Below, in pieces: positions 10,374 through 18,640 of a stretch of 37,653 nucleotides of DNA. Each line of letters opens with the position of its first letter. Positions within the stretch are counted from its first letter, which is position 1. The notes below the pieces were generated by a model, which was not told where the DNA came from, made no database searches, and saw only the letters and a program-made list of their open reading frames with translations. The stretch is from the NCBI GenBank assembly GCA_001704575.1, contig MCAW01000018.1, positions 1-37,653 on the forward strand, read 5' to 3'. The stretch comes from Methylophilales bacterium LSUCC0135 (GTDB taxonomy: Bacteria; Pseudomonadota; Gammaproteobacteria; Burkholderiales; Methylophilaceae). The translations under genes were made by a program, and so were the position numbers.

Positions 10374-12107
10374 ATGTCATCTGAAGGTCAGGTTCGTTAC
10401 GAGCCGCACGAAAAACCGTCGCATCTGCTTTCCGCCGGTCTCGGCGCGCAGATCGCCGTACTCATCGTCACCGGCATCATGATTACGCCGCTGGTGGTGT
10501 CGCGCGCAGCCGGGCTGGATGCCGGCAGCACCAGCTGGCTGGTGTTCGCAGCATTATTGGCCTGCGGCGTGTCGAGCTGGCTGCAGGTCAGTCGCATCGG
10601 CATTATCGGCGGCGGTTTCGTGCTGTTCGTCGGCTCCAATGTCGCCTTCGTCTCGGTCGCCGTGTCTGCGGTCGAAAGTGGCGGCGTGCCGCTGCTGGCG
10701 ACGCTGGTTTGTGTCGCCTCGCTGTCGGCGTTTCTGTTTACCGCCAAAATGGGCGCCCTGCGCAAGGTGCTCACCCCTGCGGTCGGCGGCACGGTGTTGA
10801 TGCTGATGGCGCTGAGCGTCGCCCCGGTGGTGTGGAAAATGCTGAAAAAAGTGCCAGACCCGTTTGTCGGCAGCACGGCAGTGCCTATCGTATTTCTTGC
10901 CACGCTGTTGCCCATCGTGCTGATTTCGCTGTTCGGCAAGAAAATGATCCGCCTGTGGGCGCCGCTGATCGGCGTCGTCGTCGGCTCATCGGTCGCCGCC
11001 GCTTATGGCATGGTCGACGCCTCGGCTGTGGCAACCGCGCCCTGGATCGGTCTGCCGCAGGTCGGTTGGCCAGGACTTTCGCTCGAATTCGACCATGCCT
11101 TCTGGGCACTGTTACCTGCTTTCATACTGATCACCATGGTCGGCTGTATCGAGACCTATGCCGACGGTATTGCCGTCCAGCGTACTTCATACCGCAAGCC
11201 GCGGCCGATCGATTTCCGCTCGGTACAGGGTGCCATCAACGCCGACGGTCTTGGCAGTTTTATCGCTGGTACGCTCGGCACCGTGCCCAATACGGTCTAC
11301 TCGATGAGTGTCGGCGTCATGGAACTCACCGGCGTCGCCGCCCGCCGTATCGGCTGGTGGGGCGGTCTGTTCTTTATCCTGCTGGCGTTCTCGCCCAAGA
11401 TCTGCGCCATCGTTTCCAGCATGCCGAGCCCGGTGGCCGGCGCCTATATCCTGATGATCCTGGTGCTGCTGTTCGGCCACGGCCTGCGCATGGTCAACGA
11501 GGAGGTCATGACTTTCGAGGTCGGCATCGCCGTCTGCCTCGGTTTCTGGGTCGGGGTCGGCTTTCAGGGCGAGTTTCTCTACAACGAGATGATGCCGGAA
11601 TGGGCCAAGCTGTTTCTTTCCAACGGCACCACCTCCGGCGGCCTGACGGCGATTGCGGTGATGCTGCTGCTGTCTTTCCGCAAGCGCTCGCGCGACCGGG
11701 TCAGCGTGCCGCTTGAGGTTTCCAGCCTGCTGGAACTGCGCCCGCTGGTGCAGACTTTCTGCAAACGGCTGGCCTGGGATCAGAAAGCGGAAAACCGCCT
11801 CATGCTGATCGCTGAGGAAGCATTACTGTTTCTGCTGGAAAATCAGGGAAAATCCAAAGACGGTGAAAAACCCTCACAACTGTATGTGAAGCTCAATCAG
11901 ATCGGCAATGAAGCGGAAATCGAGTATGTTTCAACGCCGGCAAATACCAATGCAGAGTCGGCCTTGCAGGCGTTGTCAGATGTCGGTGAGGCGGACGCCG
12001 AGAGCGAGTTATCCTTGCGACTGCTGCGCGGTATGGCAAAAGAGGTCAAGCATTTGCAGTATCACGGTACCGATTACCTGCTATTGCGGGTGGACAGCGT
12101 TTCCTGA
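10374..12107 (+). CDS. NCS2/NAT-type permease fused to a degenerate RsbW-like domain
   Basis: The protein has 577 residues from ATG 10374, with AGGGAG 6 bases upstream. Residues about 18-440 form the multi-TM core of the nucleobase/ascorbate (xanthine/uracil) permease family: the QIAVLIVTGIMITPLVVSRAAGL start, the substrate-helix region with GCIETYADGIAVQ and FIAGTLGTVPNTVYS, and a hydrophobic end around 430. From about 445 the chain is soluble and resembles a HATPase_c_2 fold: NRLMLIAEEALLFLLEN aligns with an RsbW N-box (Glu kept, Asn lost), and SLRLLRGMAKEVKHLQYHGTDYLLLRV matches the terminal helix-strand. I see no G1 Asp-x-Gly motif, so ATP binding is doubtful. The gene is separated from rsbW by about 105 bases in the same direction. 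It may be a permease whose tail docks to the STAS protein or the kinase. The fusion is visible; the role is inferred. Confidence 0.9.
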   Translation: MSSEGQVRYEPHEKPSHLLSAGLGAQIAVLIVTGIMITPLVVSRAAGLDAGSTSWLVFAALLACGVSSWLQVSRIGIIGGGFVLFVGSNVAFVSVAVSAVESGGVPLLATLVCVASLSAFLFTAKMGALRKVLTPAVGGTVLMLMALSVAPVVWKMLKKVPDPFVGSTAVPIVFLATLLPIVLISLFGKKMIRLWAPLIGVVVGSSVAAAYGMVDASAVATAPWIGLPQVGWPGLSLEFDHAFWALLPAFILITMVGCIETYADGIAVQRTSYRKPRPIDFRSVQGAINADGLGSFIAGTLGTVPNTVYSMSVGVMELTGVAARRIGWWGGLFFILLAFSPKICAIVSSMPSPVAGAYILMILVLLFGHGLRMVNEEVMTFEVGIAVCLGFWVGVGFQGEFLYNEMMPEWAKLFLSNGTTSGGLTAIAVMLLLSFRKRSRDRVSVPLEVSSLLELRPLVQTFCKRLAWDQKAENRLMLIAEEALLFLLENQGKSKDGEKPSQLYVKLNQIGNEAEIEYVSTPANTNAESALQALSDVGEADAESELSLRLLRGMAKEVKHLQYHGTDYLLLRVDSVS

Positions 12108-12114
12108 AGGGTGG

Positions 12115-14790
12115 CTACAAGGTCATGCTGACCTTGACGATGGCAGGATCTTCCGCGCTGGTCTGGTGGTTGAAGCCGAGCCGCCTGGTCATCTTCAGCA
12201 TGTTGTAGTTGTTGTTCAGCACTTCGCCTTCAATGCTTTTCAGGCCTTTGGAACGCGCGGCTTCCATCAACGAGACCATCAATTTTTGGCCCAGTCCCTT
12301 GCCGGCCATGCGGTCGGCGACGACAACGGCAAATTCGCAGGATTCACCGTCCGGGTTGATGGCAAACCGGGCGACGCCGAGCTCGGTTTCCGGTGCATCG
12401 CGGGTCACCGCCACCAGCGCGATCTCCTTGCTGTAATCGATCTGGGTGAAACGCACCAGCATGGCTTCCGTCAATTCATGCATGCTGTTCATGAATCTGA
12501 AATATCGTGCCTCTTCGGACAATCCACGCACGAATTTTTGCACCAGCTCCGCATCCTCCGGCCGGATCGGCCTGATGGTGATGTCGGTGCCGTCGGCCAG
12601 CTGCCAGTGGCTGATCAACTGGGTGGGGTAGGGATGGATCGCCATATGGCCATAATGATCGGCCGTCGGCTGCCGGTACTCCACCACCACACGCGCATCG
12701 GCCGCCAGTGCGCCGTGTTCGTCCAGAATCAGCGGATTGATGTCCATTTCCTTCAATAGCGGCAGTTCGCAAACCATTTCCGATACGCGCAGCAGAATGT
12801 TTTCCAGCGCAGCCATGTCCGCTGCGGCCATGCCCCTGAACGTGCCCAGCATTTTCGCAACGCGGGTACGCTGGATCAGATCCTGCACGAGAAAATGATT
12901 GAGCGGCGGCAGTGCCACGGCTCGGTCAGCCATGATTTCGACCATGGTGCCACCGGCGCCAAAGGTGATGACCGGCCCGAATATGGGGTCGGAGGTAACG
13001 CCGATCAACAGCTCGCGGCCGTTCGGCTTCACCACCATGGGCTCGATCGATACGCCGTCCGTGATCGCATCCGGCATATGACGCCGGATGTTGTCGATGA
13101 TGTGCTGATAGCCGCTGCGGACGTCCTGTGCGCTGTTGAGATTGAGCAATACACCGCCGACATCGCTCTTATGGGTAATGTCGCGTGCATTGACTTTCAT
13201 CGCCACCGGCATGCCCAGTTGTTGTGCGATCAGCAGCGCTTCGTTAGGTGAATGCGCCACCATGGTCCTAGCGACCGGGATGTGAAAAGCCGCAAGCAGG
13301 GCTTTTGATTCCATCTCGCTCAGCACTTTTCTGTGCGCCTGCATGGCGCCTTCGATGATCAGCCGTGCGCCGTCAATATCGGGCTCGATATGGCTGGAAA
13401 GCGGCCCCGGCATTTGCATCAACAGCTTCTGGTTGCGATAGTATGCAGACAAGTGAGCAAACACTTCAACCGCCGGCTCCGGTGTGCGGAAATGCGGTTT
13501 TCTGGCTTGGCTGAAAGCGTCGCGTGCTTCTGCAACCTGGGTCTCACCCATCCAGCAGGTCAACAATGGTTTGCTGTGCGTATTGGCAAGATCGATCACA
13601 ACCCTGGCAGATTCGAGTGGCTTGGTCATGGCCTGCGGCGTCAGAATGGCGAGCACACCGTCAACGTTGTCGTCTTCCAGGCAGGCCTTGACGGCGTGCC
13701 GATAGCGTTCCGCCGTCGCGTCGCTGATGATGTCGACCGGGTTGCCGCGTGGCCAGTTCGACGGCAGATGCTGGTCGAGACAGGCGATGGTGGCAGGTGA
13801 GAGTTCTGCCATGCTGACACCAAGATCGGCGGCGCGGTCGGTGGCCATGACGCCGGGGCCGCCGCCGTTGGTGACAATGGCGAGCCGGTTGCCGACCGGG
13901 TGAAAGCCGCAGGAAAGCGCTTTGGCAGCCGTAAACAGTTGTGTGATGGTTTGCACCCGGACCACGCCGACACGGCTGACGGCAGCATCGAAAACATCGT
14001 CGGCACCGACCAGCGATGCGGTATGCGACATCGCCGCTTTCGAGCCTGCCGCGTGACGACCGACCTTGACCAGTACCACCGGTTTCAGACGGGCAGCAGC
14101 GCGCAATGCACTCATGAAACTGCGTGCGTTGCGGATGCCCTCGATGTACATGAGGATGCTGTGCGTGTTCGGGTCGGAGACCAGATAATCGAGAATCTCG
14201 CCGAAATCGACATCGGTCGAAGACCCCATCGAGACTACGCTGGAGAAGCCGACGTCGTTGGCCTGTGCCCAATCCAGAATGGCGGTGCACAAGGCGCCTG
14301 ATTGCGAGACAAAGGCGATGTTGCCGCTGTTGGCGTTACCCTTGTTGAATGTGGCGTTGAGGCCGATCGAGGGGCGCATGATGCCGAGGCAGTTGGGGCC
14401 GATCAGGCGGATATTGTAACGGCGGGCGATATTGAGCAATGTCTGCTCCAGCGCCGCTCCCCGGGCGCCAGTTTCGCTGAAACCGGCGGTGATGATGACC
14501 GCCGCCTTGACCCCATGCAGGCCGCAGGATTCCATGATGGCGGGGACGGTATCCGGTGGTGTTGCGATCACCGCCAGCTCGATGTGCGTGCGGATCTCCG
14601 CGATGTCGGCATAAGCTTTAACGCCCTGAACCTCGGCATGCTTGGGATTGACCGGATAGAGTTTGCCCTTGAAGCCGCTGCCGAGCATGTTGCTGAAAAC
14701 GATTTGGCCGATGGCATCGACACGGTTGCTGGCCCCGAAAATCGCAACGGATTTTGGCGAAAAAAGGCTGTTCAAGTAGTGCTTTCCCAT
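12115..14790 (-). CDS. pat: Pat/PatZ-type protein lysine acetyltransferase (acyl-CoA synthetase-like domain + GNAT)
   Basis: The protein has 891 residues. Residues about 1-690 match NDP-forming acyl-CoA synthetase subunits in fused order: a CoA-binding Rossmann part (SVAIFGASNR), ligase-CoA part with AMSHTASLVG (His256 at the place of the phospho-His), and an ATP-grasp part (HIPVARTMVA, VAMKVNARDITHKSDVGGV). Residues about 730-890 are a GNAT domain with acetyl-CoA loop RMAGKGLGQKL. This is the architecture of bacterial Pat/YfiQ, which acetylates lysines of metabolic enzymes such as acetyl-CoA synthetase; in characterised members the large domain is regulatory. It is divergent from a deacetylase gene. 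The spacer has an FNR-type site and a -10-like TACTAT, suggesting oxygen-linked control. It ends 7 bases from the convergent permease gene. A plain ADP-forming ligase is the less likely alternative. Confidence 0.9.
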   Translation of the reverse strand: MGKHYLNSLFSPKSVAIFGASNRVDAIGQIVFSNMLGSGFKGKLYPVNPKHAEVQGVKAYADIAEIRTHIELAVIATPPDTVPAIMESCGLHGVKAAVIITAGFSETGARGAALEQTLLNIARRYNIRLIGPNCLGIMRPSIGLNATFNKGNANSGNIAFVSQSGALCTAILDWAQANDVGFSSVVSMGSSTDVDFGEILDYLVSDPNTHSILMYIEGIRNARSFMSALRAAARLKPVVLVKVGRHAAGSKAAMSHTASLVGADDVFDAAVSRVGVVRVQTITQLFTAAKALSCGFHPVGNRLAIVTNGGGPGVMATDRAADLGVSMAELSPATIACLDQHLPSNWPRGNPVDIISDATAERYRHAVKACLEDDNVDGVLAILTPQAMTKPLESARVVIDLANTHSKPLLTCWMGETQVAEARDAFSQARKPHFRTPEPAVEVFAHLSAYYRNQKLLMQMPGPLSSHIEPDIDGARLIIEGAMQAHRKVLSEMESKALLAAFHIPVARTMVAHSPNEALLIAQQLGMPVAMKVNARDITHKSDVGGVLLNLNSAQDVRSGYQHIIDNIRRHMPDAITDGVSIEPMVVKPNGRELLIGVTSDPIFGPVITFGAGGTMVEIMADRAVALPPLNHFLVQDLIQRTRVAKMLGTFRGMAAADMAALENILLRVSEMVCELPLLKEMDINPLILDEHGALAADARVVVEYRQPTADHYGHMAIHPYPTQLISHWQLADGTDITIRPIRPEDAELVQKFVRGLSEEARYFRFMNSMHELTEAMLVRFTQIDYSKEIALVAVTRDAPETELGVARFAINPDGESCEFAVVVADRMAGKGLGQKLMVSLMEAARSKGLKSIEGEVLNNNYNMLKMTRRLGFNHQTSAEDPAIVKVSMTL

Positions 14791-14823
14791 TGGCCCGGCG
14801 TCTCACGGATGCTTTGAGTTAAG

Positions 14824-14829
14824 ATAGTA
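14824..14829 (-). promoter_or_regulatory. Putative -10 hexamer of the acetyltransferase promoter
   Basis: On the minus strand the hexamer reads TACTAT. A start about 7 bases further would be near 14817, giving a leader of about 26 bases before the ATG at 14790 and placing the FNR-type site centre at about -41, the class II activator position. The position was counted by hand. Confidence 0.5.
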
Positions 14830-14850
14830 AACCATACGCCCCGAGCGCGA

Positions 14851-14864
14851 TTGATTTCAATCAA
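14851..14864. promoter_or_regulatory. FNR/ANR-type binding site
   Basis: TTGATTTCAATCAA is an exact match to the FNR consensus TTGAT-N4-ATCAA, with both half sites perfect. It lies between two divergent genes. Relative to the leftward acetyltransferase it is at an activating distance; relative to the rightward deacetylase its centre is only about 23 bases before the ATG, a likely repressing place. The regulator gene is not in the window. Confidence 0.7.
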
Positions 14865-14880
14865 GCAGACATCAGGAAAT

Positions 14881-15804
14881 ATGCATACTGCCTACATTAC
14901 ACATCCGTTTTGTCACAAGCATGACAATGGCCCCGATCATCCGGAATGCGCTGCGCGACTCAGCGCCATTGAAGACCAGTTGATCGCATGTGGTCTCTAT
15001 GACTATCTGCAGCATCATGAGGCCAGCCCTGCCAGCCGTGAACAATTACTGCGGGTGCACGATGCGGCTTATCTGGACTGGCTCGAAGCCGCCATTCCCG
15101 CAGAGGGTCTGGTGTATCTGCAGGATGATATCGTCCTCTGCCCGATGACCCTGAAGGCGGCCCTGCATGCGGCGGGTGCGGTAGTCAACGGCGTTGATCT
15201 GGTCATGCGCGGAGCGGCAGCGAATGTTTTTTGCGCCATCCGCCCGCCCGGACATCACGCCATGCGCAACCGTGCCATGGGTTTTTGTATTTTCAACAAT
15301 ATTGCCGTTGGTGCTGCACATGCGCTGGTGCAGCACGGGCTGGAGCGCGTGGCCATCGTCGATTTCGACGTGCATCACGGTAACGGCACCGAGGCGATCG
15401 TGCGCGATGATGCGCGCATCCTGTTCTGTTCCACCTTCCAGCATCCTTTTTATCCCGGTTGCGGCGTTGACAGCGCTAATGCGCACGTCATCAATGTGCC
15501 GCTTGCAGCCGGCACGGATGGCGAGGTGTTCAGGCAAGCTGTCAGTGAGCACTGGCTTCCGGCTCTGCACGCATTCCGGCCGCAGCTATTGTTGATTTCC
15601 GCCGGTTTCGATGCTCATCAGGAAGATGACATGGCCATGCTGCGCCTGAAAGAAAGCGACTATGCCTGGGTCACCGGCGAAATCAGCATGATTGCTGACA
15701 GCTACGCCGGCGGTCGCATTGTTTCAGCGCTTGAGGGCGGCTATGCCATCAGTGCGCTGGCCCGCAGCGCGGTGGCGCACATCAAGGTGCTGGCCGGTGT
15801 TTGA
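14881..15804 (+). CDS. Histone-deacetylase-family (class II HDAC-like) protein deacetylase
   Basis: The protein has 307 residues from ATG 14881, with AGGA immediately upstream; a TTG at 14851 would place the FNR-type site inside the coding region and is rejected. It shows the full zinc deacetylase pattern: RPPGHHA (His125/His126), DFDVHHGNGT (zinc ligands Asp163 and His165), SAGFDAH (zinc ligand Asp244) and EGGY near residue 293 (the position of the catalytic Tyr varies by subclass). Bacterial relatives act on acetyl-lysine proteins, acetylpolyamines or acetoin-related substrates. Being divergent from a Pat-type acetyltransferase makes acetyl-lysine the most natural substrate here. No signal peptide, so it is cytoplasmic. 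Confidence 0.92.
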   Translation: MHTAYITHPFCHKHDNGPDHPECAARLSAIEDQLIACGLYDYLQHHEASPASREQLLRVHDAAYLDWLEAAIPAEGLVYLQDDIVLCPMTLKAALHAAGAVVNGVDLVMRGAAANVFCAIRPPGHHAMRNRAMGFCIFNNIAVGAAHALVQHGLERVAIVDFDVHHGNGTEAIVRDDARILFCSTFQHPFYPGCGVDSANAHVINVPLAAGTDGEVFRQAVSEHWLPALHAFRPQLLLISAGFDAHQEDDMAMLRLKESDYAWVTGEISMIADSYAGGRIVSALEGGYAISALARSAVAHIKVLAGV

Positions 15805-15916
15805 TGCGGGCGGTGCCGGTGGGATGCAGTGCTTGTTGCGCCATGGTTTGAACGTGCAGGGTTGCGCGGAGAGTGTGCTGGAAATGTGTTTGGAAGCCCG
15901 TTTTGGCGCATCGTTT

Positions 15917-15945
15917 TTGCGTCTTGATTTGATAAAAATGATATT
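15917..15945 (+). promoter_or_regulatory. Possible sigma70 promoter of the minor pilin operon
   Basis: TTGCGT (15917-15922) and GATATT (15940-15945) are separated by 17 bases and end about 30 bases before the first pilin ATG. Both hexamers are imperfect. The 15805-15974 spacer otherwise shows no gene. Confidence 0.35.
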
Positions 15946-15974
15946 CTTGTCAGAAGGTTAAATGAGACTTGAAT

Positions 15975-16550
15975 ATGAAGTCACATCGGGAACGCATTCA
16001 GAAGTCTGTCAACACATGCCGCTCGGCATGCGCGCGCGGCTTCACCCTGATCGAGCTGATGGTTGTGCTTTCGATTGTCGCCATCACGGTCACAATGGTG
16101 ATCCCGTCTTTCCAGTCCTTGATCAGTACGACACAGCTTCGGACGGCTACCAGTCAGTTGGTCGGCATGCTCAATCTGGCGCGCTCCGAGGCGATCAAGC
16201 GCGGCTGGCCGGTGACAGTCTGCAAGACCGCTGACATCGGCGTGCAAACTCCCGCATGTGATGAAGGAGCTGCCTGGCATGACGGTTGGCTGGTATTTGT
16301 CGATTACAACCGGAGTGGTACAAAAGACAGTGAGGATGTGTCATTACGCGTAGGGGCCCCTGATGCAGATCGCATCGTGATGAGTGCAGACAGCAATTTT
16401 TCCGATTACCTGACCTATATGCCGGATGGTTCGAACAGCGGCAGTGACCCTGAGGCTTCCGGTACGCTGTCTATTTGCCTGGATGGCATGCTGCGTGTGG
16501 TGACGGTCAGCCGGGTCGGTCATTTGCATGTTGCGGCCGGAGATTGCTGA
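15975..16550 (+). CDS. fimT: FimT/GspH-type minor pilin
   Basis: The protein has 191 residues from ATG 15975; a TTG two codons earlier is also in frame. After a basic leader of about 22 residues comes the class III pilin signal [17 protein letters not shown]: cleavage by PilD after Gly, Phe+1 methylated, Glu+5 present. The following hydrophobic helix drives pilus assembly. The rest matches the GspH/FimT domain (LNLARSEAIKRGWPVTVCK) with Cys pairs likely forming disulfides in the periplasm. It is first in a six-gene minor pilin set and overlaps pilV by the TGATG arrangement. FimU is an alternative name for this position. Confidence 0.9.
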   Translation: MKSHRERIQKSVNTCRSACARGFTLIELMVVLSIVAITVTMVIPSFQSLISTTQLRTATSQLVGMLNLARSEAIKRGWPVTVCKTADIGVQTPACDEGAAWHDGWLVFVDYNRSGTKDSEDVSLRVGAPDADRIVMSADSNFSDYLTYMPDGSNSGSDPEASGTLSICLDGMLRVVTVSRVGHLHVAAGDC

Positions 16551-16975
16551 TGCAGGCTTTTCAGCGTTCACGGAGCGGTGGTTTCAGCATGATGGAAGTG
16601 CTGGTGACGATAGTGATCGTGGCGTTCGGCTTGCTCGGTTTTTCCGGCCTGCTGACCAAGGCGGTGCAGGACAATCGCGCGGCTTACATGCGCACGCAGG
16701 CTACTGCGCTTGCCTACGATGTGATTGAGCGCATGCGCTTGAACCGGACTGCAGCCATCAATGGCAGTTTCGGCACGACGATAGGCAGCACGCCGGCCGG
16801 CACTGCGATTGCTGACATCGAAATCCGCGAATGGAAAGCCATGCTGGCCAGAACCCTGCCGGCCGGTGATAGTGCCATCAATGTCGACGGATACGGCAAT
16901 GTCATGGTAACCATTCAATGGGACGATAACGGTGACGGGCAGTTCACGATTTTCAAGACCCAGAGTTCCATCTGA
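16550..16975 (+). CDS. pilV: Minor pilin PilV
   Basis: The protein has 141 residues. The start ATG at 16550 overlaps the stop of the previous gene; longer in-frame starts lie inside that gene. Prepilin motif GGFSMMEVLVTIVIVAFGLLG has Phe+1 and Glu+5, followed by the AYxRTQATALAYDVIERMRLNR region typical of PilV. It should be a core minor pilin priming type IV pilus assembly together with FimT, PilW, PilX and PilY1. Confidence 0.9.
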   Translation: MQAFQRSRSGGFSMMEVLVTIVIVAFGLLGFSGLLTKAVQDNRAAYMRTQATALAYDVIERMRLNRTAAINGSFGTTIGSTPAGTAIADIEIREWKAMLARTLPAGDSAINVDGYGNVMVTIQWDDNGDGQFTIFKTQSSI

Positions 16976-16976
16976 T

Positions 16977-18083
16977 ATGCGCTTGAGCGGAAGCCGTTCT
17001 GGTCTGCGCTCGCCATCCGCTGGCCGCGGCTTGTCGCTGGTGGAGCTGATGGTGGCGCTGGCGATCGGCACCATGATCATCCTGACAATAGGCAATCTTT
17101 ATCTGGGCGCCAGCCGCGTTTATCGGGGCCTTGAGGCTTCCTCGCGCATGCAGGAAAGTGCACGTTTTGCCATTGAGCGCATCACGCATGATTTGCGCAT
17201 GGCCGGCTTTGCCGGTTGTTCCACCGGCACATTCGCCAATGTGCTGAACGACCCGCAGTACTGGGCACACGACCTGGCCGGATACCCGCTGCGCGGTTAC
17301 GAGCAGGGCATCGCGGATCTACTGCCGCAACTGGCCGGTCTTGCCACGGGCAGCGATGCGCTCACCGTCCTGCGTGCGGACAACAGCCACGATCATATTG
17401 TTGAAGACCATCAGCCATCCTCGGCCCAGCTGCAACTGGTCAATACGCATGATTTCAAGCAGGGCGAATTGCTGGTCGTGACGGATTGTAACCATGCCGC
17501 GCTGTTCCAAATGACCAATGTTAACCAGAACAATACGGTCAGAACTGTCAATCACAACACTGGCCAGGGTACACCTGGCAACTGCACCAAGGGCTTCGGT
17601 CTGCCGGTGGCTTGCAGCGATGTCAACGGTACGCCGTATCAGTTTGCACCGGGTTCGCGAATTTACAGGCTCAACGCGGTTACCTATTACGTGGCCGATA
17701 ATGCAGCGCGCGAGCCGGCACTTTTTGTGCAAAAGCTGACAGCGGCAGGGGGCAACAGCCTGACCAAGGCGGAAGAAATCATAGAAGGTGTACAAAACAT
17801 GCAATTGCGCTACGGTGTGGATACCAGTGAGCCTGCCGATGGTGGTGTGGATTTGTATGTCGATGCCGACGAGGTCGAGGCTGTCGCGCCCGGCGCTACC
17901 GCGACAGAGCAATGGCAACGTGTGCTGGGTGTGCGTATCAGCCTGTTGATGGTTTCAAGGCAAAACGAACTGGTGACAACTGCTCCGCAATCCTATGAAT
18001 TTAACGGTGCGCGGGTGACGCCGGCTGACCGGCGTCTGCGCAAAGTGTTCACAACAACGGTGGCGATCAGGAATCGTTTATGA
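16977..18083 (+). CDS. pilW: Minor pilin PilW
   Basis: The protein has 368 residues, starting MRLSGSRSG one base after the pilV stop. Its prepilin signal is GRGLSLVELMVALAIGTMI (Leu at +1 is accepted in PilW, Glu+5 present). The next region SSRMQESARFAIERITHDLRMAGFAGC is the usual PilW signature. The long C-terminal part is periplasmic. It overlaps pilX by 4 bases (ATGA). Its role is in the tip/priming complex of the type IV pilus. Confidence 0.9.
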   Translation: MRLSGSRSGLRSPSAGRGLSLVELMVALAIGTMIILTIGNLYLGASRVYRGLEASSRMQESARFAIERITHDLRMAGFAGCSTGTFANVLNDPQYWAHDLAGYPLRGYEQGIADLLPQLAGLATGSDALTVLRADNSHDHIVEDHQPSSAQLQLVNTHDFKQGELLVVTDCNHAALFQMTNVNQNNTVRTVNHNTGQGTPGNCTKGFGLPVACSDVNGTPYQFAPGSRIYRLNAVTYYVADNAAREPALFVQKLTAAGGNSLTKAEEIIEGVQNMQLRYGVDTSEPADGGVDLYVDADEVEAVAPGATATEQWQRVLGVRISLLMVSRQNELVTTAPQSYEFNGARVTPADRRLRKVFTTTVAIRNRL

Positions 18084-18640
18084 AACATTCCTCGATCAAA
18101 ATCTCCGCCATGTGCCCAACGTACAGGAACCGTGGCACAGGGTTCAAGTCCCTGAACGTGCTCAATCGTCAGCGCGGCATGACCCTCATGGTTTCGCTGG
18201 TGTTTCTCATCATACTGACCATGCTCGGCGTGACGGCCGTCTCGGATAACAGCCTGCAAGAGCGTATGGCCGGTAATACGCGTCAGCGTGATCTGGCTTT
18301 TCAGGCGGCCGAAGCAGCCCTCAGATATGCAGAGAGTACATTGCCATCATGGCGACGCAGCGCATTTGACGGCAGCGTCCAAGGCTTGTTTACCTATGCG
18401 GCCAACGAGCCGAATGATGCTGTCTATTGGCGCGACATGGCGCACTGGAGCAGTTCGCGGCAGATGCCGGCCGGCAGTTTGAATCAAGTGGCCGAGCCGC
18501 CGCGCTATCTCGTGCACAAAATGCCGTCCAGCGGTGAGGTAGAGTACTACCGTGTCACTGCGCGTGGTGTTGGCGGCGATACGAGCGCCGTTGTCATTTT
18601 GCAGAGCGTGGTTTCCTATACGCCATGGGAGGGCGAATGA
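18080..18640 (+). CDS. pilX: Minor pilin PilX
   Basis: The protein has 186 residues with ATGA overlaps at both ends of the gene. The N-terminus is an extended leader of about 30 residues, then RQRGMTLMVSLVFLIILTMLGVTAV: as in many PilX proteins Glu+5 is absent and replaced by a small or hydrophobic residue. The segment NSLQERMAGNTRQRDLAFQAAEAALRYAE is the PilX family signature. PilX links the minor pilins to PilY1, whose gene follows at once. Confidence 0.9.
   Translation: MKHSSIKISAMCPTYRNRGTGFKSLNVLNRQRGMTLMVSLVFLIILTMLGVTAVSDNSLQERMAGNTRQRDLAFQAAEAALRYAESTLPSWRRSAFDGSVQGLFTYAANEPNDAVYWRDMAHWSSSRQMPAGSLNQVAEPPRYLVHKMPSSGEVEYYRVTARGVGGDTSAVVILQSVVSYTPWEGE

Noticed and set aside
15905-15921. 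A sigma54-like promoter (TGGC...TGC) before the pilin operon
   Set aside because: The GG and GC elements are about 14 bases apart instead of 12, and sigma54 does not tolerate that spacing.
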